Below the pieces are notes generated by a model. That model was not told where the DNA came from and ran no database searches. It saw only the letters and a list, made by a program, of their open reading frames with translations. Both the position numbers and the translations under genes were made by a program. Source: Caldithrix abyssi DSM 13497 (GTDB lineage: Bacteria; Electryoneota; AABM5-125-24; Hatepunaeales; Hatepunaeaceae). From it: a stretch of DNA of 64,000 bases. Numbering within the stretch: the first letter of the stretch is position 1; each line of letters opens with the position of its first letter. Below, one piece after another: positions 27,105-36,113 of this stretch. The stretch covers positions 124,001 to 188,000 of the forward strand of contig CAMBDS010000001.1 in the NCBI GenBank assembly GCA_945865405.1, written 5' to 3'.

Positions 27105-27572
27105 CTATTTTTGAGGACCGTGACCGACTTGCGCGTGGCAGTGAAGGCACGACAAGTCTTTTTTAGAGCCGTGAGAGCTGATGTTGATATCGTTGACGAC
27201 GTCCTGATGGCAGTGCTGGCAGTTGCGTTGCAGGGGGACGACATTCGTCTGGCGGATCTGTATCGGCTCGTGAAACTGTTGGGTGGTGAATTTCAGCGAG
27301 TGCCAGAAGCCGTTTTCGCCTTTGCGCAGGTACTTCAGCAAGAGGCTGTGCGGGATATGGCAGTCGTTGCAGGTTGCCCAGTTGTGATGCGACGACTTCA
27401 CCCATCCGTCGTACTGTTCGTTCATGATGTGGCACTGGATACACGCCTTCGGGTTGTTCGACAGATAGGCGTACCCCTTGGCATAGTAGAAAGTGTACAG
27501 CCCCAAACCGATAAACGCACCGACGAAGATGAATGGCAACCGTTTCAGAAGTGTTTTAAGCATAAACGACAA
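27105..27572 (-). CDS. nrfH: Cytochrome c nitrite reductase small subunit (NapC/NirT-like)
   Basis: N-terminal TM then CIQCH, CNDCH, CQHCH, CLHCH; directly upstream of nrfA. Confidence 0.9.
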   Translation of the reverse strand: MSFMLKTLLKRLPFIFVGAFIGLGLYTFYYAKGYAYLSNNPKACIQCHIMNEQYDGWVKSSHHNWATCNDCHIPHSLLLKYLRKGENGFWHSLKFTTQQFHEPIQIRQTNVVPLQRNCQHCHQDVVNDINISSHGSKKDLSCLHCHAQVGHGPQK

Positions 27573-27606
27573 AGGCCTGATGATTATTTAGGGACGGGGA
27601 TTAGTG

Positions 27607-27694
27607 GTAGCACCGCCGTCTCCGGCGGTCATAAATTCTATCCTACCTCGGAGGGCGGTCACGAGTCCCATCCCGCCGCAGAGGGCGGGGCTAC
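27607..27694. repeat. REP-like palindrome array with GTAG heads, one side of the RAYT gene
   Basis: GTAGcaccgccgtctccggcggtc .. ggagggcggtc .. atcccgccgcagagggcggggCTAC: inverted GTAG-headed hairpins. Confidence 0.8.
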
Positions 27695-27716
27695 CATCTT
27701 TTCGGCGGTGCTGCCA

Positions 27717-28160
27717 CTATCTATAAATTTTCCCAAGTTCAGCCCATTGGTAGTCTTTTATCTCTGGCCAACGTTTGATCGGATTCCCAAGAATGTAGTT
27801 TCCTTTTTCAGTCATTTCAGCCTCATCGCGAACTATCCGGTCAAAATATTCCCGTTGCCAAATAGTTCCACTATGAGATCCGTGACGCTGAATTTCATGG
27901 GCTGAAAACGACTTCCATGAATGCACGATTTTCTCGACAGTCCATGGAACAAGCGGTGTTAGCAAGACATGAACGTGATCGTCCATCACGACATAACAGT
28001 GAATAGTATAACGAGTGCCGTCAAAAAATAGAATTGCATTAGCAACGATAGTTCGCTCATTGGGGTCAAGTGCTGATTGTTTTGGATTGAGACGCCATGT
28101 TACAAAGTAGGTAGCGCCCTCGACTCGCCAATGCGGAAGAAATCTTGAATAACCTTCCAT
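27717..28160 (-). mobile_element. REP-associated tyrosine transposase (Y1/IS200-like, RAYT)
   Basis: LPHWRVEGATYFVTWRL.., VVMDDHVHVLLTPL (HxH), WQREYFDRIVRDEAEMTEKGNYILGNPIKRW. Confidence 0.88.
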
Positions 28161-28177
28161 ATGTTCTCCAGTGAATG

Positions 28178-28235
28178 GTAGCATCGCCGTCTCCGGCGGT
28201 CACGAATCCCATCCCGCCGCAGAGGGCGGGGCTAC
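28178..28235. repeat. REP-like doublet with GTAG heads, other side of the RAYT gene
   Basis: GTAGcatcgccgtctccggcggtcacgaatcccatcccgccgcagagggcggggCTAC, near copy of 27607-27694. Confidence 0.8.
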
Positions 28236-28321
28236 CGCTTCGAATTTCTTCACCCTTTGCTCGAAAGTGCTGTCATTCCTGCGAAGATGGGAGCCGAAGG
28301 CCACGAAACAATCCAAATAGA

Positions 28322-28492
28322 CTAATTCCATACATCCTCGTGACTGATCCAAACCGGATTTGCGAGCCGTCTCTGAATTTCTTCGGCGAATTCGTCGGAA
28401 AGAAAGTCTTCTTCGTGGATTACTTTCCGAACTGCGGTTTGAATTCTTTCTTCAAGCTCCTCAATGGTGAGGTCGCTGATTAGTGTATTCAT
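28322..28492 (-). CDS. Small hypothetical protein, antitoxin-like, no obvious partner
   Basis: MNTLISDLTIEELEERIQTAVRKVIHEEDFLSDEFAEEIQRRLANPVWISHEDVWN. Confidence 0.45.
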   Translation of the reverse strand: MNTLISDLTIEELEERIQTAVRKVIHEEDFLSDEFAEEIQRRLANPVWISHEDVWN

Positions 28493-28730
28493 TGTAACTC
28501 CTAAAATGATTGATACTATAACTGGTACAGGCGACCGGAACAAGACAAGCTCGCATAGTCAATTCATCAGCCCTCTGATTAAAGTGTCGTCATTCCTGCG
28601 AAGATGGGAAGCCAGATTAATACCGAAGCAGGGTAACCTACCCCCTAATAGAGTGATAATGAATGTATCTAGACGCTCAATGCCATTGGGTGTGTTGAGT
28701 TAAGTCCGTTGAGAAATCAGAACTCGGCCC

Positions 28731-29123
28731 TCACGGGGCGGGGAATCGCGTTTCGATTAACTCCATCTGTGTCACTATCTCATTGGCCATTGTCTTATAC
28801 GACTCACCCTCCTTTTGAGCAAAGATTAGACAGAGAACTCCCGAGAGGAGAGAGCCAAGTGATACAGCCCAAGCTATAATAATGGCATTCGGATTTGATG
28901 TCGAATCTGCTGTAAGGCCCGTGAAAATGTAAATCAATGTCGAAAGGGTTATTCCAACCAAAAGTGAACCTAACGAGCGAAACAGCCAAGGCTCGAGACG
29001 AAGGGCATTAATTTTTCCTTTGAGAAACCGCCATTCATCGCAAGGTATTGGAAATGCCTTCTTTTCGATTGGAGGCAGTACTTCCAAGTCTGTGGAAATT
29101 TTAAGAGTTAGAGGACTATCCAT
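28731..29123 (-). CDS. Hypothetical membrane protein (two TM segments)
   Basis: 130 aa with two hydrophobic helices. Confidence 0.5.
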   Translation of the reverse strand: MDSPLTLKISTDLEVLPPIEKKAFPIPCDEWRFLKGKINALRLEPWLFRSLGSLLVGITLSTLIYIFTGLTADSTSNPNAIIIAWAVSLGSLLSGVLCLIFAQKEGESYKTMANEIVTQMELIETRFPAP

Positions 29124-29385
29124 TATTCTTCTCAGCAGTTTGGTTGGGATTTATTGCTCCAACTTTTATGGCGCTGACAAGTATCATGTGACCGCAATTT
29201 TCACAAGAGACAGGAATCACGGGAAAGACTGGCCCACCAATCACAAGGGATCCTTCATTGAACTCGGTTAATTGAAAGGTCTTAGGATTTATTGCCAAAG
29301 GTCCTTTTGAGCACATGGGACATGTGCGACCACCCCATTTTTCCTTTAAAAACTCAAGAACCTTACTTCCATCTACGTCGGCCAT
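29116..29385 (-). CDS. Hypothetical zinc-ribbon-like protein
   Basis: TCPMCSKGPLAI..VSCENCGHMILV, two CxxC pairs. Confidence 0.5.
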   Translation of the reverse strand: MADVDGSKVLEFLKEKWGGRTCPMCSKGPLAINPKTFQLTEFNEGSLVIGGPVFPVIPVSCENCGHMILVSAIKVGAINPNQTAEKNNG

Positions 29386-29539
29386 TAATACACTCCCTAT
29401 TTCTTAAAGATTTATAGATTTATGCATCGGTCCAATCAGACAGAATACTCTGTCTTCCCCCTCTCATGCCCCTTCTTATTCGCTGATAACTGGCGCAAAT
29501 TTCGATCATTTTGCTAATGATCTGCGACCTCGCGTTCCC

Positions 29540-30007
29540 TCACCCCGCATGCCTTGCCTTCTTGACCCGATCCATCTCGCGCTTGTTCTCGCGCTCTTTG
29601 ATCGACTGGCGCTTGTCGTACTGACGCTTGCCGACGGCGAGGGCAAGCTCCACCTTCGCCCAGCCCTTCTTGAAGTAAACCATCGTCGGGATCAGCGTCA
29701 TCCCTTTCTCGACAACCTTGAACTTCAGCTTGCGGATCTCGGATTTGTTCAGCAACAACAGCCGCTCGGCGGTCGCCTCATGACCTCCGCCGCGAGCCTT
29801 GTCGTAAGGCGCGATGTGCAATGCCCGCAGGATCACTCTGCCGCCATCGATCACCGCGTGAGCATCCTCAAAGCCGCAATGCCCGGCGCGGAGGGACTTC
29901 ACCTCGCTGCCGGTCAACGCAATGCCGCACTCGATCTTCGAGACAAGCTCGTACTTGAACGAGGCTTTCTTATTGCGGCCAACTATTTTATTTTTTTCGT
30001 CGTTCAT
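29540..30007 (-). CDS. smpB: SsrA-binding protein
   Basis: NKKASFKYELVSKIECGIALTGSEVKSLRAG.., YFKKGWAKVELALAVGKRQYDKRQSIKERENKREM. Confidence 0.97.
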   Translation of the reverse strand: MNDEKNKIVGRNKKASFKYELVSKIECGIALTGSEVKSLRAGHCGFEDAHAVIDGGRVILRALHIAPYDKARGGGHEATAERLLLLNKSEIRKLKFKVVEKGMTLIPTMVYFKKGWAKVELALAVGKRQYDKRQSIKERENKREMDRVKKARHAG

Positions 30008-30062
30008 TTCTTGTTTCTGCCGTCACTTACAGTAAGTGACGGAAAGTTCAATGTCTCCACTG

Positions 30063-30132
30063 CCGACCCGCCGTGGTCGGAAGGATGGAAGCGAATTCTC
30101 TTTTTAACTGCCAGCCGCGGCGGGCTGGCAGT
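30063..30132. repeat. Two NCGGMG-loop hairpins, opposite orientations
   Basis: ccgacc-cgccgt-ggtcgg (30063-30080) and actgccagcc-gcggcg-ggctggcagt (30107-30132). Confidence 0.8.
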
Positions 30133-30312
30133 GGGTTGAGGGCTGGCTGGCTGTGGATCGATGGCCGTCACCCGCAGGGGAGCGACGGAAGTTCCACGAG
30201 AAGCGAGATTCCCCACCCTCCATAAAAGGTAACGCCGTCTTGACGACGGCGCAAATTTTGAAGGGATATTTAACGCAAGCAGTCACAGGAGACCTATGAC
30301 TGCACAAGCATT

Positions 30313-32025
30313 TTACTTCACTAAAGCCAGCCTTTGCCAGCCAGCTTGGGCTGAACCGACCCAGTAACTGCCTGCCGGATAGCCGTTGAGATTGATCGAG
30401 TTGCCCATCAAATCACTCGCGATAAGCTTCCCGCTCATATCCCATAATTCCAATCGGTTACCGGCTATCCCAAGCCGTACAATCATCGCCCTGCCATTGG
30501 TGGGGTTGGGGAAGAGAGTGAAGAGGTTGTATGTAGAGCGTGCAGATTCTCTCTCCACTCCCATCTCTCTCGCCATCACCACTGCCGCCAGAGCGTTGGC
30601 GATGCCGTAGCCGAGCAACGTGTCGGGAGTGTTAGCCTGGCTTGCCGTCTGATGCAAAATGTCCATCACCTGATCTGACCTAAGCTCAGGATTTGCCTGA
30701 ACAATCAACGCCGCGACTCCTGCCACAGTCGGCGTGGAATAGGATGTGCCGCTTCTTGAGGCGTATGTCGTGTTATCAGAGGTGCTGACACCGTACACCG
30801 CACTCGATTGCGCAACGACGTTCGGCTTGATACGTCCGTCGTAGGTGGGGCCTTGGGAAGAGCTTGTCCAGCGGGTTGAGTCACGATTAACGCCGCCGAC
30901 CGAGATCACTCCGCGAGCATCAGCCGGAACCCCCATCTTGTTCAACGGATAGTCTTGAAAGCCAGTGTTTCCGATTGAGTTGACCAGCACCATTCCAGCG
31001 GCGAAAGCCGAGTCTGCCGCGCGGGAAGTGACCGAAGTCCGCCCGTCGTAGTCCTCGTATTCGTGCCAGTCACGATAGGATAGCGATGAACTTAGCACAT
31101 CGACACCCAGCGAATCGTGGAACCAGAGACCCTCTACCCAGATGTCTTCCTCGATGGGAGTCTCTGAAGCGGAGTTTTCCGTTTTGGTCAGCACGAACTG
31201 CGCCATCGGAGCGACTCCGATGTAGTTTCCGCTGTCAAGACCAGCAATGACCGACAGCACCCGTGTCCCGTGAGTCGCAACGCCCAGGTCGCCTTCGTCG
31301 AAAACATTCGGGTCATCATTCAGGAAGTCATAAGCGGCAACGATGTCGATATTGCGAAAAGCGATGTGACGACGAGTCTCAAAGCCAGTGTCTTGGACGC
31401 CGATCAGGACGCCTTCGCCGTGATAACCTTCGTCGTGAGCGGCGGGGATGTTCAAGAGGAGACTTTGGGTGAGAGATTCGCCGTAATCGGCATTGTCGGC
31501 AGTTTCCGGGATTGTCACAGCCGACCACGGCGGGTCGGCTGTGGAAGAATCAGACGAAGAGGCGTACGCCAATACAGGCTGAACGTCACCGACAAACGAG
31601 AGGGATCGAGAGTTGTTCAAAGCCGATTCGCTTCCCTCGACAACAACAGCGCCGACGTAACGAACGACTCGCACCACCCGGCAACCAGTCGCTTCGATAG
31701 CCTGAAGACGTTCTGAGGATGGTGGGAGGTCACAGACCCGGACGTAAGGCCATGCCAGCGTCTTGGCGCGTCTGGCAAGGGCGCGAGGCGTCATTCGGGC
31801 GGCGGCCTGTTCGAGGCGGCGGCTCAATTCGTCTTGCGAGAGTGCTTCGGGCTTCAGGTAGAGCCACGTTCGTCCGGTCGGTCGGGGTGGTGAAGAGTGA
31901 GGATTAAGACTTTCGCCTCTTGCTACTACTGCCAGCACGAGAGTCAGCAGTACACCAATGGAAAAGAGAAGCCGACGATTATCACCCTGAACACAGTGAA
32001 GGGTCTCGGTTTTGATCTTAGTCAT
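30313..32025 (-). CDS. S8 (subtilisin-like) serine peptidase with Por-like C-terminal tail
   Basis: GVQDTGFE (Asp), THGTRVLSVIAG (His), GTSYSTPTVAGVAALI (Ser); FPNPTNGRAMIVRLG..GKLIASDLM tail. Confidence 0.9.
   Translation of the reverse strand: MTKIKTETLHCVQGDNRRLLFSIGVLLTLVLAVVARGESLNPHSSPPRPTGRTWLYLKPEALSQDELSRRLEQAAARMTPRALARRAKTLAWPYVRVCDLPPSSERLQAIEATGCRVVRVVRYVGAVVVEGSESALNNSRSLSFVGDVQPVLAYASSSDSSTADPPWSAVTIPETADNADYGESLTQSLLLNIPAAHDEGYHGEGVLIGVQDTGFETRRHIAFRNIDIVAAYDFLNDDPNVFDEGDLGVATHGTRVLSVIAGLDSGNYIGVAPMAQFVLTKTENSASETPIEEDIWVEGLWFHDSLGVDVLSSSLSYRDWHEYEDYDGRTSVTSRAADSAFAAGMVLVNSIGNTGFQDYPLNKMGVPADARGVISVGGVNRDSTRWTSSSQGPTYDGRIKPNVVAQSSAVYGVSTSDNTTYASRSGTSYSTPTVAGVAALIVQANPELRSDQVMDILHQTASQANTPDTLLGYGIANALAAVVMAREMGVERESARSTYNLFTLFPNPTNGRAMIVRLGIAGNRLELWDMSGKLIASDLMGNSINLNGYPAGSYWVGSAQAGWQRLALVK
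31516..31543. repeat. NCGGMG-loop hairpin, in frame in the S8 peptidase
   Basis: cacagccgacc-acggcg-ggtcggctgtg, 11-bp arms; encodes STADPPWSAV. Confidence 0.8.
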
Positions 32026-32086
32026 CTATATTTGCAGCTCTTAATTGAGATGCTTCACTACGTTCAGCATGAATCGATTTCATATG

Positions 32087-32776
32087 TTATTTCTTAGCGT
32101 CAAGCCCTGTAATCGTTGACCTTTGGACAATCTTGACCTTGGTCATAACGACAGCCGCTGAAGCGCGGTCAGTCGGGTCGGAAGGGTCACGCTTCTGCTT
32201 GCCAATTGCGTCAACGACGTCGATACCCTTGATGACCTTGCCGAAGATGGTATATTTGTTGTCGAGGTGCGGGGTACGGCCAAGGCAGACGAAGAATTGG
32301 CTGCCAGCCGAGTTGACGTCCTGACTGCGTGCCATCGAGAGGATACCTTTTTCGTGCAATACTTCGCTGAATTCGGCTTTGACCGTGTAGCCCGGCCCGC
32401 CCATGCCGTCATTGGAGCGGTCGCTGTCCTTGCTATTGGGGTCGCCGCCTTGAATGACAAAGCCCGGGACGACACGATGAAAGGTTGTGCCGTCGTAGAA
32501 GCCGGCTTTGGTCAGTTTCTTGAAGTTAGCGACGTGCAAAGGGGCGAGTTTGGGGTAAAACTCAACAACCATTTCGCCTTTGGGAGTAGAAATGATGGCG
32601 ACTTCGTTAGTGTCGCCGACATCAGCCATGGTTGGTGGTGCATATTTGGTTGCGGCAGCTTTGGCAGGCGTACTGCGGAATTGGGCAAGCTGATCGTCGG
32701 AAGATATCACTTCGGCTCCGGAATTGATGGCTGATACCGCCAGAACAGCGGCGGTAAAAAAGGAAATTAATTTCAA
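32087..32776 (-). CDS. Cyclophilin-type peptidyl-prolyl isomerase, exported
   Basis: NFKKLTKAGFYDGTTFHRVVPGFVIQGGDP..GSQFFVCLGRTPHLDNKYTIFGKV. TTG 32776 start gives a signal peptide (LKLISFFTAAVLAVSA) and a Shine-Dalgarno. Confidence 0.92.
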   Translation of the reverse strand: MKLISFFTAAVLAVSAINSGAEVISSDDQLAQFRSTPAKAAATKYAPPTMADVGDTNEVAIISTPKGEMVVEFYPKLAPLHVANFKKLTKAGFYDGTTFHRVVPGFVIQGGDPNSKDSDRSNDGMGGPGYTVKAEFSEVLHEKGILSMARSQDVNSAGSQFFVCLGRTPHLDNKYTIFGKVIKGIDVVDAIGKQKRDPSDPTDRASAAVVMTKVKIVQRSTITGLDAKK

Positions 32777-32903
32777 AGTTGCTCCTGAAATTTCTAAGGT
32801 AGTGCAGAGACAAATCGACTGTAACGTATTATAATACACATCAGTCAATCTGTTCCCCAATATAACACCAAACTATCTGCTTTCGATAGGCAAAGAATCA
32901 AGA

Positions 32904-33452
32904 ATGAAAATTTACACCAAGACCGGCGACTCCGGTGAAACAGGTCTCTACCGCGGCGGTCGAGTAAAAAAAGATTCGGCGCGAATATCATCATACGGCA
33001 ATGTCGATGAATTGAACAGCCAGATCGGGTGGATCAGGACACTCCCCATCGGCGACGAAGCCGATCAATACCTCTATCGCATCCAGAATGACCTCTTCGT
33101 AATCGGGGCTGACCTGGCGACTCCCGAAGAGGCGGTCAAGCTCGGCGACAACGTCACCCGCATCCTGCCCGACTCGCAACTCTTCATGGAAGAGGCTATC
33201 GACCTGATGGAGACCCGCCTTGAGCCGCAGCGTGTTTTCATTCTTCCCGGCGGTTCACCAGCCGCAGCGGCAATCCACCTCGCGCGAACGATCTGCCGTC
33301 GCGCCGAGAGGGGGGTTGTCTCGTTGGCTCGTACGGAGCACATCTCGCCGCAGGTCGTGATCTACCTGAACCGACTCTCCGATTTTCTTTTTGTTCTGGC
33401 GAGAGATCAGAACAGGCTTGCCGGAGTCAACGACGTTCCGTGGCAGAAATAG
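32904..33452 (+). CDS. Cob(I)yrinic acid a,c-diamide adenosyltransferase, PduO type
   Basis: MKIYTKTGDSGETGLYRGGRVKKDSARISSYGNVDELNSQIG..FILPGGSPAAAAIHLARTICRRAER. Confidence 0.92.
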   Translation: MKIYTKTGDSGETGLYRGGRVKKDSARISSYGNVDELNSQIGWIRTLPIGDEADQYLYRIQNDLFVIGADLATPEEAVKLGDNVTRILPDSQLFMEEAIDLMETRLEPQRVFILPGGSPAAAAIHLARTICRRAERGVVSLARTEHISPQVVIYLNRLSDFLFVLARDQNRLAGVNDVPWQK

Positions 33453-33469
33453 CGTAAGCAAGCTTACGC
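33452..33469. repeat. AAGCAAGCTT-core hairpin
   Basis: gcgtaagcaagcttacgc followed by actcc. Confidence 0.75.
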
Positions 33470-33514
33470 ACTCCGACTCGAATTAAAGGTAAATTCAATT
33501 TTTCATAGAATGCA

Positions 33515-33952
33515 ATGTATAAAAAAATTGTAATCTTCACGGTGCTGGGGCTAATCGCACTCGTCGTTGTCTGGAGCGAGATGAATGCTCCCGTGCGACA
33601 AGTGCGCCCGGTCCAGAATGCCGAACCACAGGGCGCTGATTTCAGCGGGGTTGTAGATGAGATCGGTCACCTGATCGCCTGCCCGGACTCGGCGTGTATG
33701 GCTCAAGGCATTATGGTCGCCCATAGTCCGTGCGAGACATCGACCTTAATGCGGAGCCAGATCGGGCTGATGTTGCAGCGAGGTTTGACCAAAGAGGGGG
33801 TCATCTCGCACCTTAGGATGATCGGCTTAATTCCGGGAGACCCGGGCATGCCGGATGGACATCCGCCGATTGGAGCGGGGTCAGCGCCTTCGATGAGCGA
33901 CACAAGTAGTTCGCCACAACTTCCTCCGGGGCATCCGCCGATTGGGGAGTAG
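33515..33952 (+). CDS. Membrane-anchored protein with remote CcmH-like segment
   Basis: N-terminal TM; IACPDSACMAQGIMVAHSPCETSTLMRSQIGLMLQRGLTKEGVISHLRMIGLIPG; duplicated GHPPIG tail. Confidence 0.4.
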   Translation: MYKKIVIFTVLGLIALVVVWSEMNAPVRQVRPVQNAEPQGADFSGVVDEIGHLIACPDSACMAQGIMVAHSPCETSTLMRSQIGLMLQRGLTKEGVISHLRMIGLIPGDPGMPDGHPPIGAGSAPSMSDTSSSPQLPPGHPPIGE

Positions 33953-33980
33953 GGGAAGTTTCCTTAAGGAAGTAATTTGG

Positions 33981-34040
33981 AGAGCGGTTTTGTAAACCGC
34001 TCTTGCACGTTGTCGATAGAGCGGCTTGAAAAGCCGCTCT
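33981..34040. repeat. Pair of AGAGCGG hairpins
   Basis: agagcggttt-tgt-aaaccgctct (33981-34003) and agagcggctt-gaa-aagccgctct (34018-34040). Confidence 0.8.
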
Positions 34041-34067
34041 CCAAGAAATCATTAACAATTCCATCAC

Positions 34068-36026
34068 TTGTCTCTAATCAGCATCAACAGCCTCGCCATG
34101 GGATTTGGCGGCCAACGCCTTTTCGAAAACGTTACCGCCCAAGTCGTTCGCGGCGCTCACATCGGCCTCGTCGGGCCTAACGGCGTCGGCAAAACGACTC
34201 TTCTCCGCATCTTAATGGGCGAGTTCGAGGCGACCGCTGGTCACATCTCCCGCTTCCCGGGACTGCGAATTGGATATCTCCCTCAGCACCCTGTCTATCC
34301 GCCCGGACAGACGGTCGTTCAGGCTGTCCTTGAGGGGATGGGGGACGTGGTGCAGTTGGAAGAAGATATCACGCGCTACGAGGAAGAGTTGAGTAAGGGG
34401 ACTCCGAGCGCCAACCGCAACAGAAGCGCCGAGGCCAAAGAAGCTGACGACAAACGAGCCATGAAGCTTGCCCAGAAGTACGCCGATCTACTCGACCGCC
34501 ACGCTACCATCGGTGGAGCGTCGGCTCAGGTCAAAGCCAAGGAGATCCTCGGCGGGTTGGGGGTGCAGGAACGCCTTTGGGATCAACAGATGGACACGCT
34601 TTCCGGAGGTGAGCGGAACATCGTGGCACTGGCGCGAATCCTGGTTGGCGATTATGACATGATACTCCTTGACGAACCGGGCAACCATCTTGACTTTGCC
34701 GGGCTGGAGTGGCTGGAGAATTACCTCTCGGCGTCGAAGGTGGCTTTCATCGTCGTTTCGCATAACCGCTATTTGCTCGATCAGGTCTGCACATCGGTCT
34801 GGGAGCTTGAACACGGCTCGCTCGAAAACTTCACCGGCAATTACTCCGACTACCGTTCCGAACAGTTGACGCGCCGTTTAAAGCAGGAATCCGCATTCCA
34901 CCGTCAACAGCAGCAGATCGCGCGGCTTGAGTTCCAAATCGCAAGGTTGAAGTCGTGGGGGCAGGTCTATAACAACCCGGCCCTCGCTAAAAAAGCGAAG
35001 GTGATGGAGCACCGCATCGAACGGATGGACAAGGTCGAGAAGCCTCGCGCTGAACGGCGCAAGATCAAGTTTCGCTTCGGTGGAGAAGGTGCGCGAGGGA
35101 CAATCGCGCTTGAGACCAAGGATTACCGCAAAGTCTTCGACAACGGGACAGTGTTGCTTGATAACGTCTCGTTTCTGATTACGCAAGGCGAGCGAGCCGC
35201 GTTCGTTGGACGCAACGGGACGGGGAAAAGCTCGATGCTGAAAGATGTCGTTACCGAAGGCAGTTGGGAGAACCAGTCGCTGAGGGTGGGCAAATCGGTC
35301 AAGGTTGGCTACTTCTCGCAGCTTGGCGAAAACCTAAACATGAAGGCAACCCTCCACAGTGAGGCGATGCGGTTAACGGGCAAGTCACCCGGGGCGTCCG
35401 CTGACCTGCTCTATAAATTCCTCTTCACCCGCGACGACCTCGAAAAAAGCGTTCAGGTGCTGTCGGGTGGTGAGAAGGCACGATTGCAACTGGCCGCACT
35501 GATCGTTGCCGGGCTGGACATGTTGTTGCTGGACGAACCAACCAACCATCTTGACATCGACTCGCGGGAGGCTGTTGAGGACGCCCTCGAGGAGTTCGCC
35601 GGGACACTGGTCATGGTCAGCCATGACCGGTATTTCCTCGATAAGCTTGCCGACCGTGTGCTCTATTTCGAGCCGCCCTCCGTCAGTGCGTTCGAGGGGA
35701 ACTTCAGCGAGTTCTGGGATAAGTTGAAGGCGGGGGAGCTAAACTCGCGGGCTATCTCCCACCGGACTCTCGCCCCCGAAAAGAAGCTGAAAGTGAAGAA
35801 GAAGGACGAGAAGTTCGATCCGAAACGGTTCAAGGAGCTTGAAGCCGAAATCGCTCGCGTCGAAGCGACAAGACCGGCTATAGAAGAAGAGATCAAATCT
35901 TTCGCATCGAAGGGCAAGGACGCATTTGCCGAGCGACGCAAGGCAAGGCTGACCGAGCTGAACGCAAAGTTGGAAGAGCTTTACGAGGAGTGGCTGGAGT
36001 TGGGGGAAAGGAAGAAGAAATGGTGA
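34068..36026 (+). CDS. ABC-F family ATPase (Uup/EttA-like)
   Basis: Two ABC domains: GPNGVGKTTLLRIL / LSGGERNIVALARIL and GRNGTGKSSMLKDV / LSGGEKARLQLAALI; C-terminal coiled coil. Confidence 0.93.
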   Translation: MSLISINSLAMGFGGQRLFENVTAQVVRGAHIGLVGPNGVGKTTLLRILMGEFEATAGHISRFPGLRIGYLPQHPVYPPGQTVVQAVLEGMGDVVQLEEDITRYEEELSKGTPSANRNRSAEAKEADDKRAMKLAQKYADLLDRHATIGGASAQVKAKEILGGLGVQERLWDQQMDTLSGGERNIVALARILVGDYDMILLDEPGNHLDFAGLEWLENYLSASKVAFIVVSHNRYLLDQVCTSVWELEHGSLENFTGNYSDYRSEQLTRRLKQESAFHRQQQQIARLEFQIARLKSWGQVYNNPALAKKAKVMEHRIERMDKVEKPRAERRKIKFRFGGEGARGTIALETKDYRKVFDNGTVLLDNVSFLITQGERAAFVGRNGTGKSSMLKDVVTEGSWENQSLRVGKSVKVGYFSQLGENLNMKATLHSEAMRLTGKSPGASADLLYKFLFTRDDLEKSVQVLSGGEKARLQLAALIVAGLDMLLLDEPTNHLDIDSREAVEDALEEFAGTLVMVSHDRYFLDKLADRVLYFEPPSVSAFEGNFSEFWDKLKAGELNSRAISHRTLAPEKKLKVKKKDEKFDPKRFKELEAEIARVEATRPAIEEEIKSFASKGKDAFAERRKARLTELNAKLEELYEEWLELGERKKKW

Positions 36027-36042
36027 GCAGTCCAAGACAGAG

Positions 36043-36113
36043 TCATCCTGAACGAAGTGAAGCATCTCGTATTGAAGCATCTCTGGACAGATCCTTCACT
36101 TCGTTCAGGATGA
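36043..36113. repeat. Long inverted repeat (20-bp perfect arms) overlapping a start codon
   Basis: tcatcctgaacgaagtgaag (36043-36062) and cttcacttcgttcaggatga (36094-36113). Confidence 0.85.
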
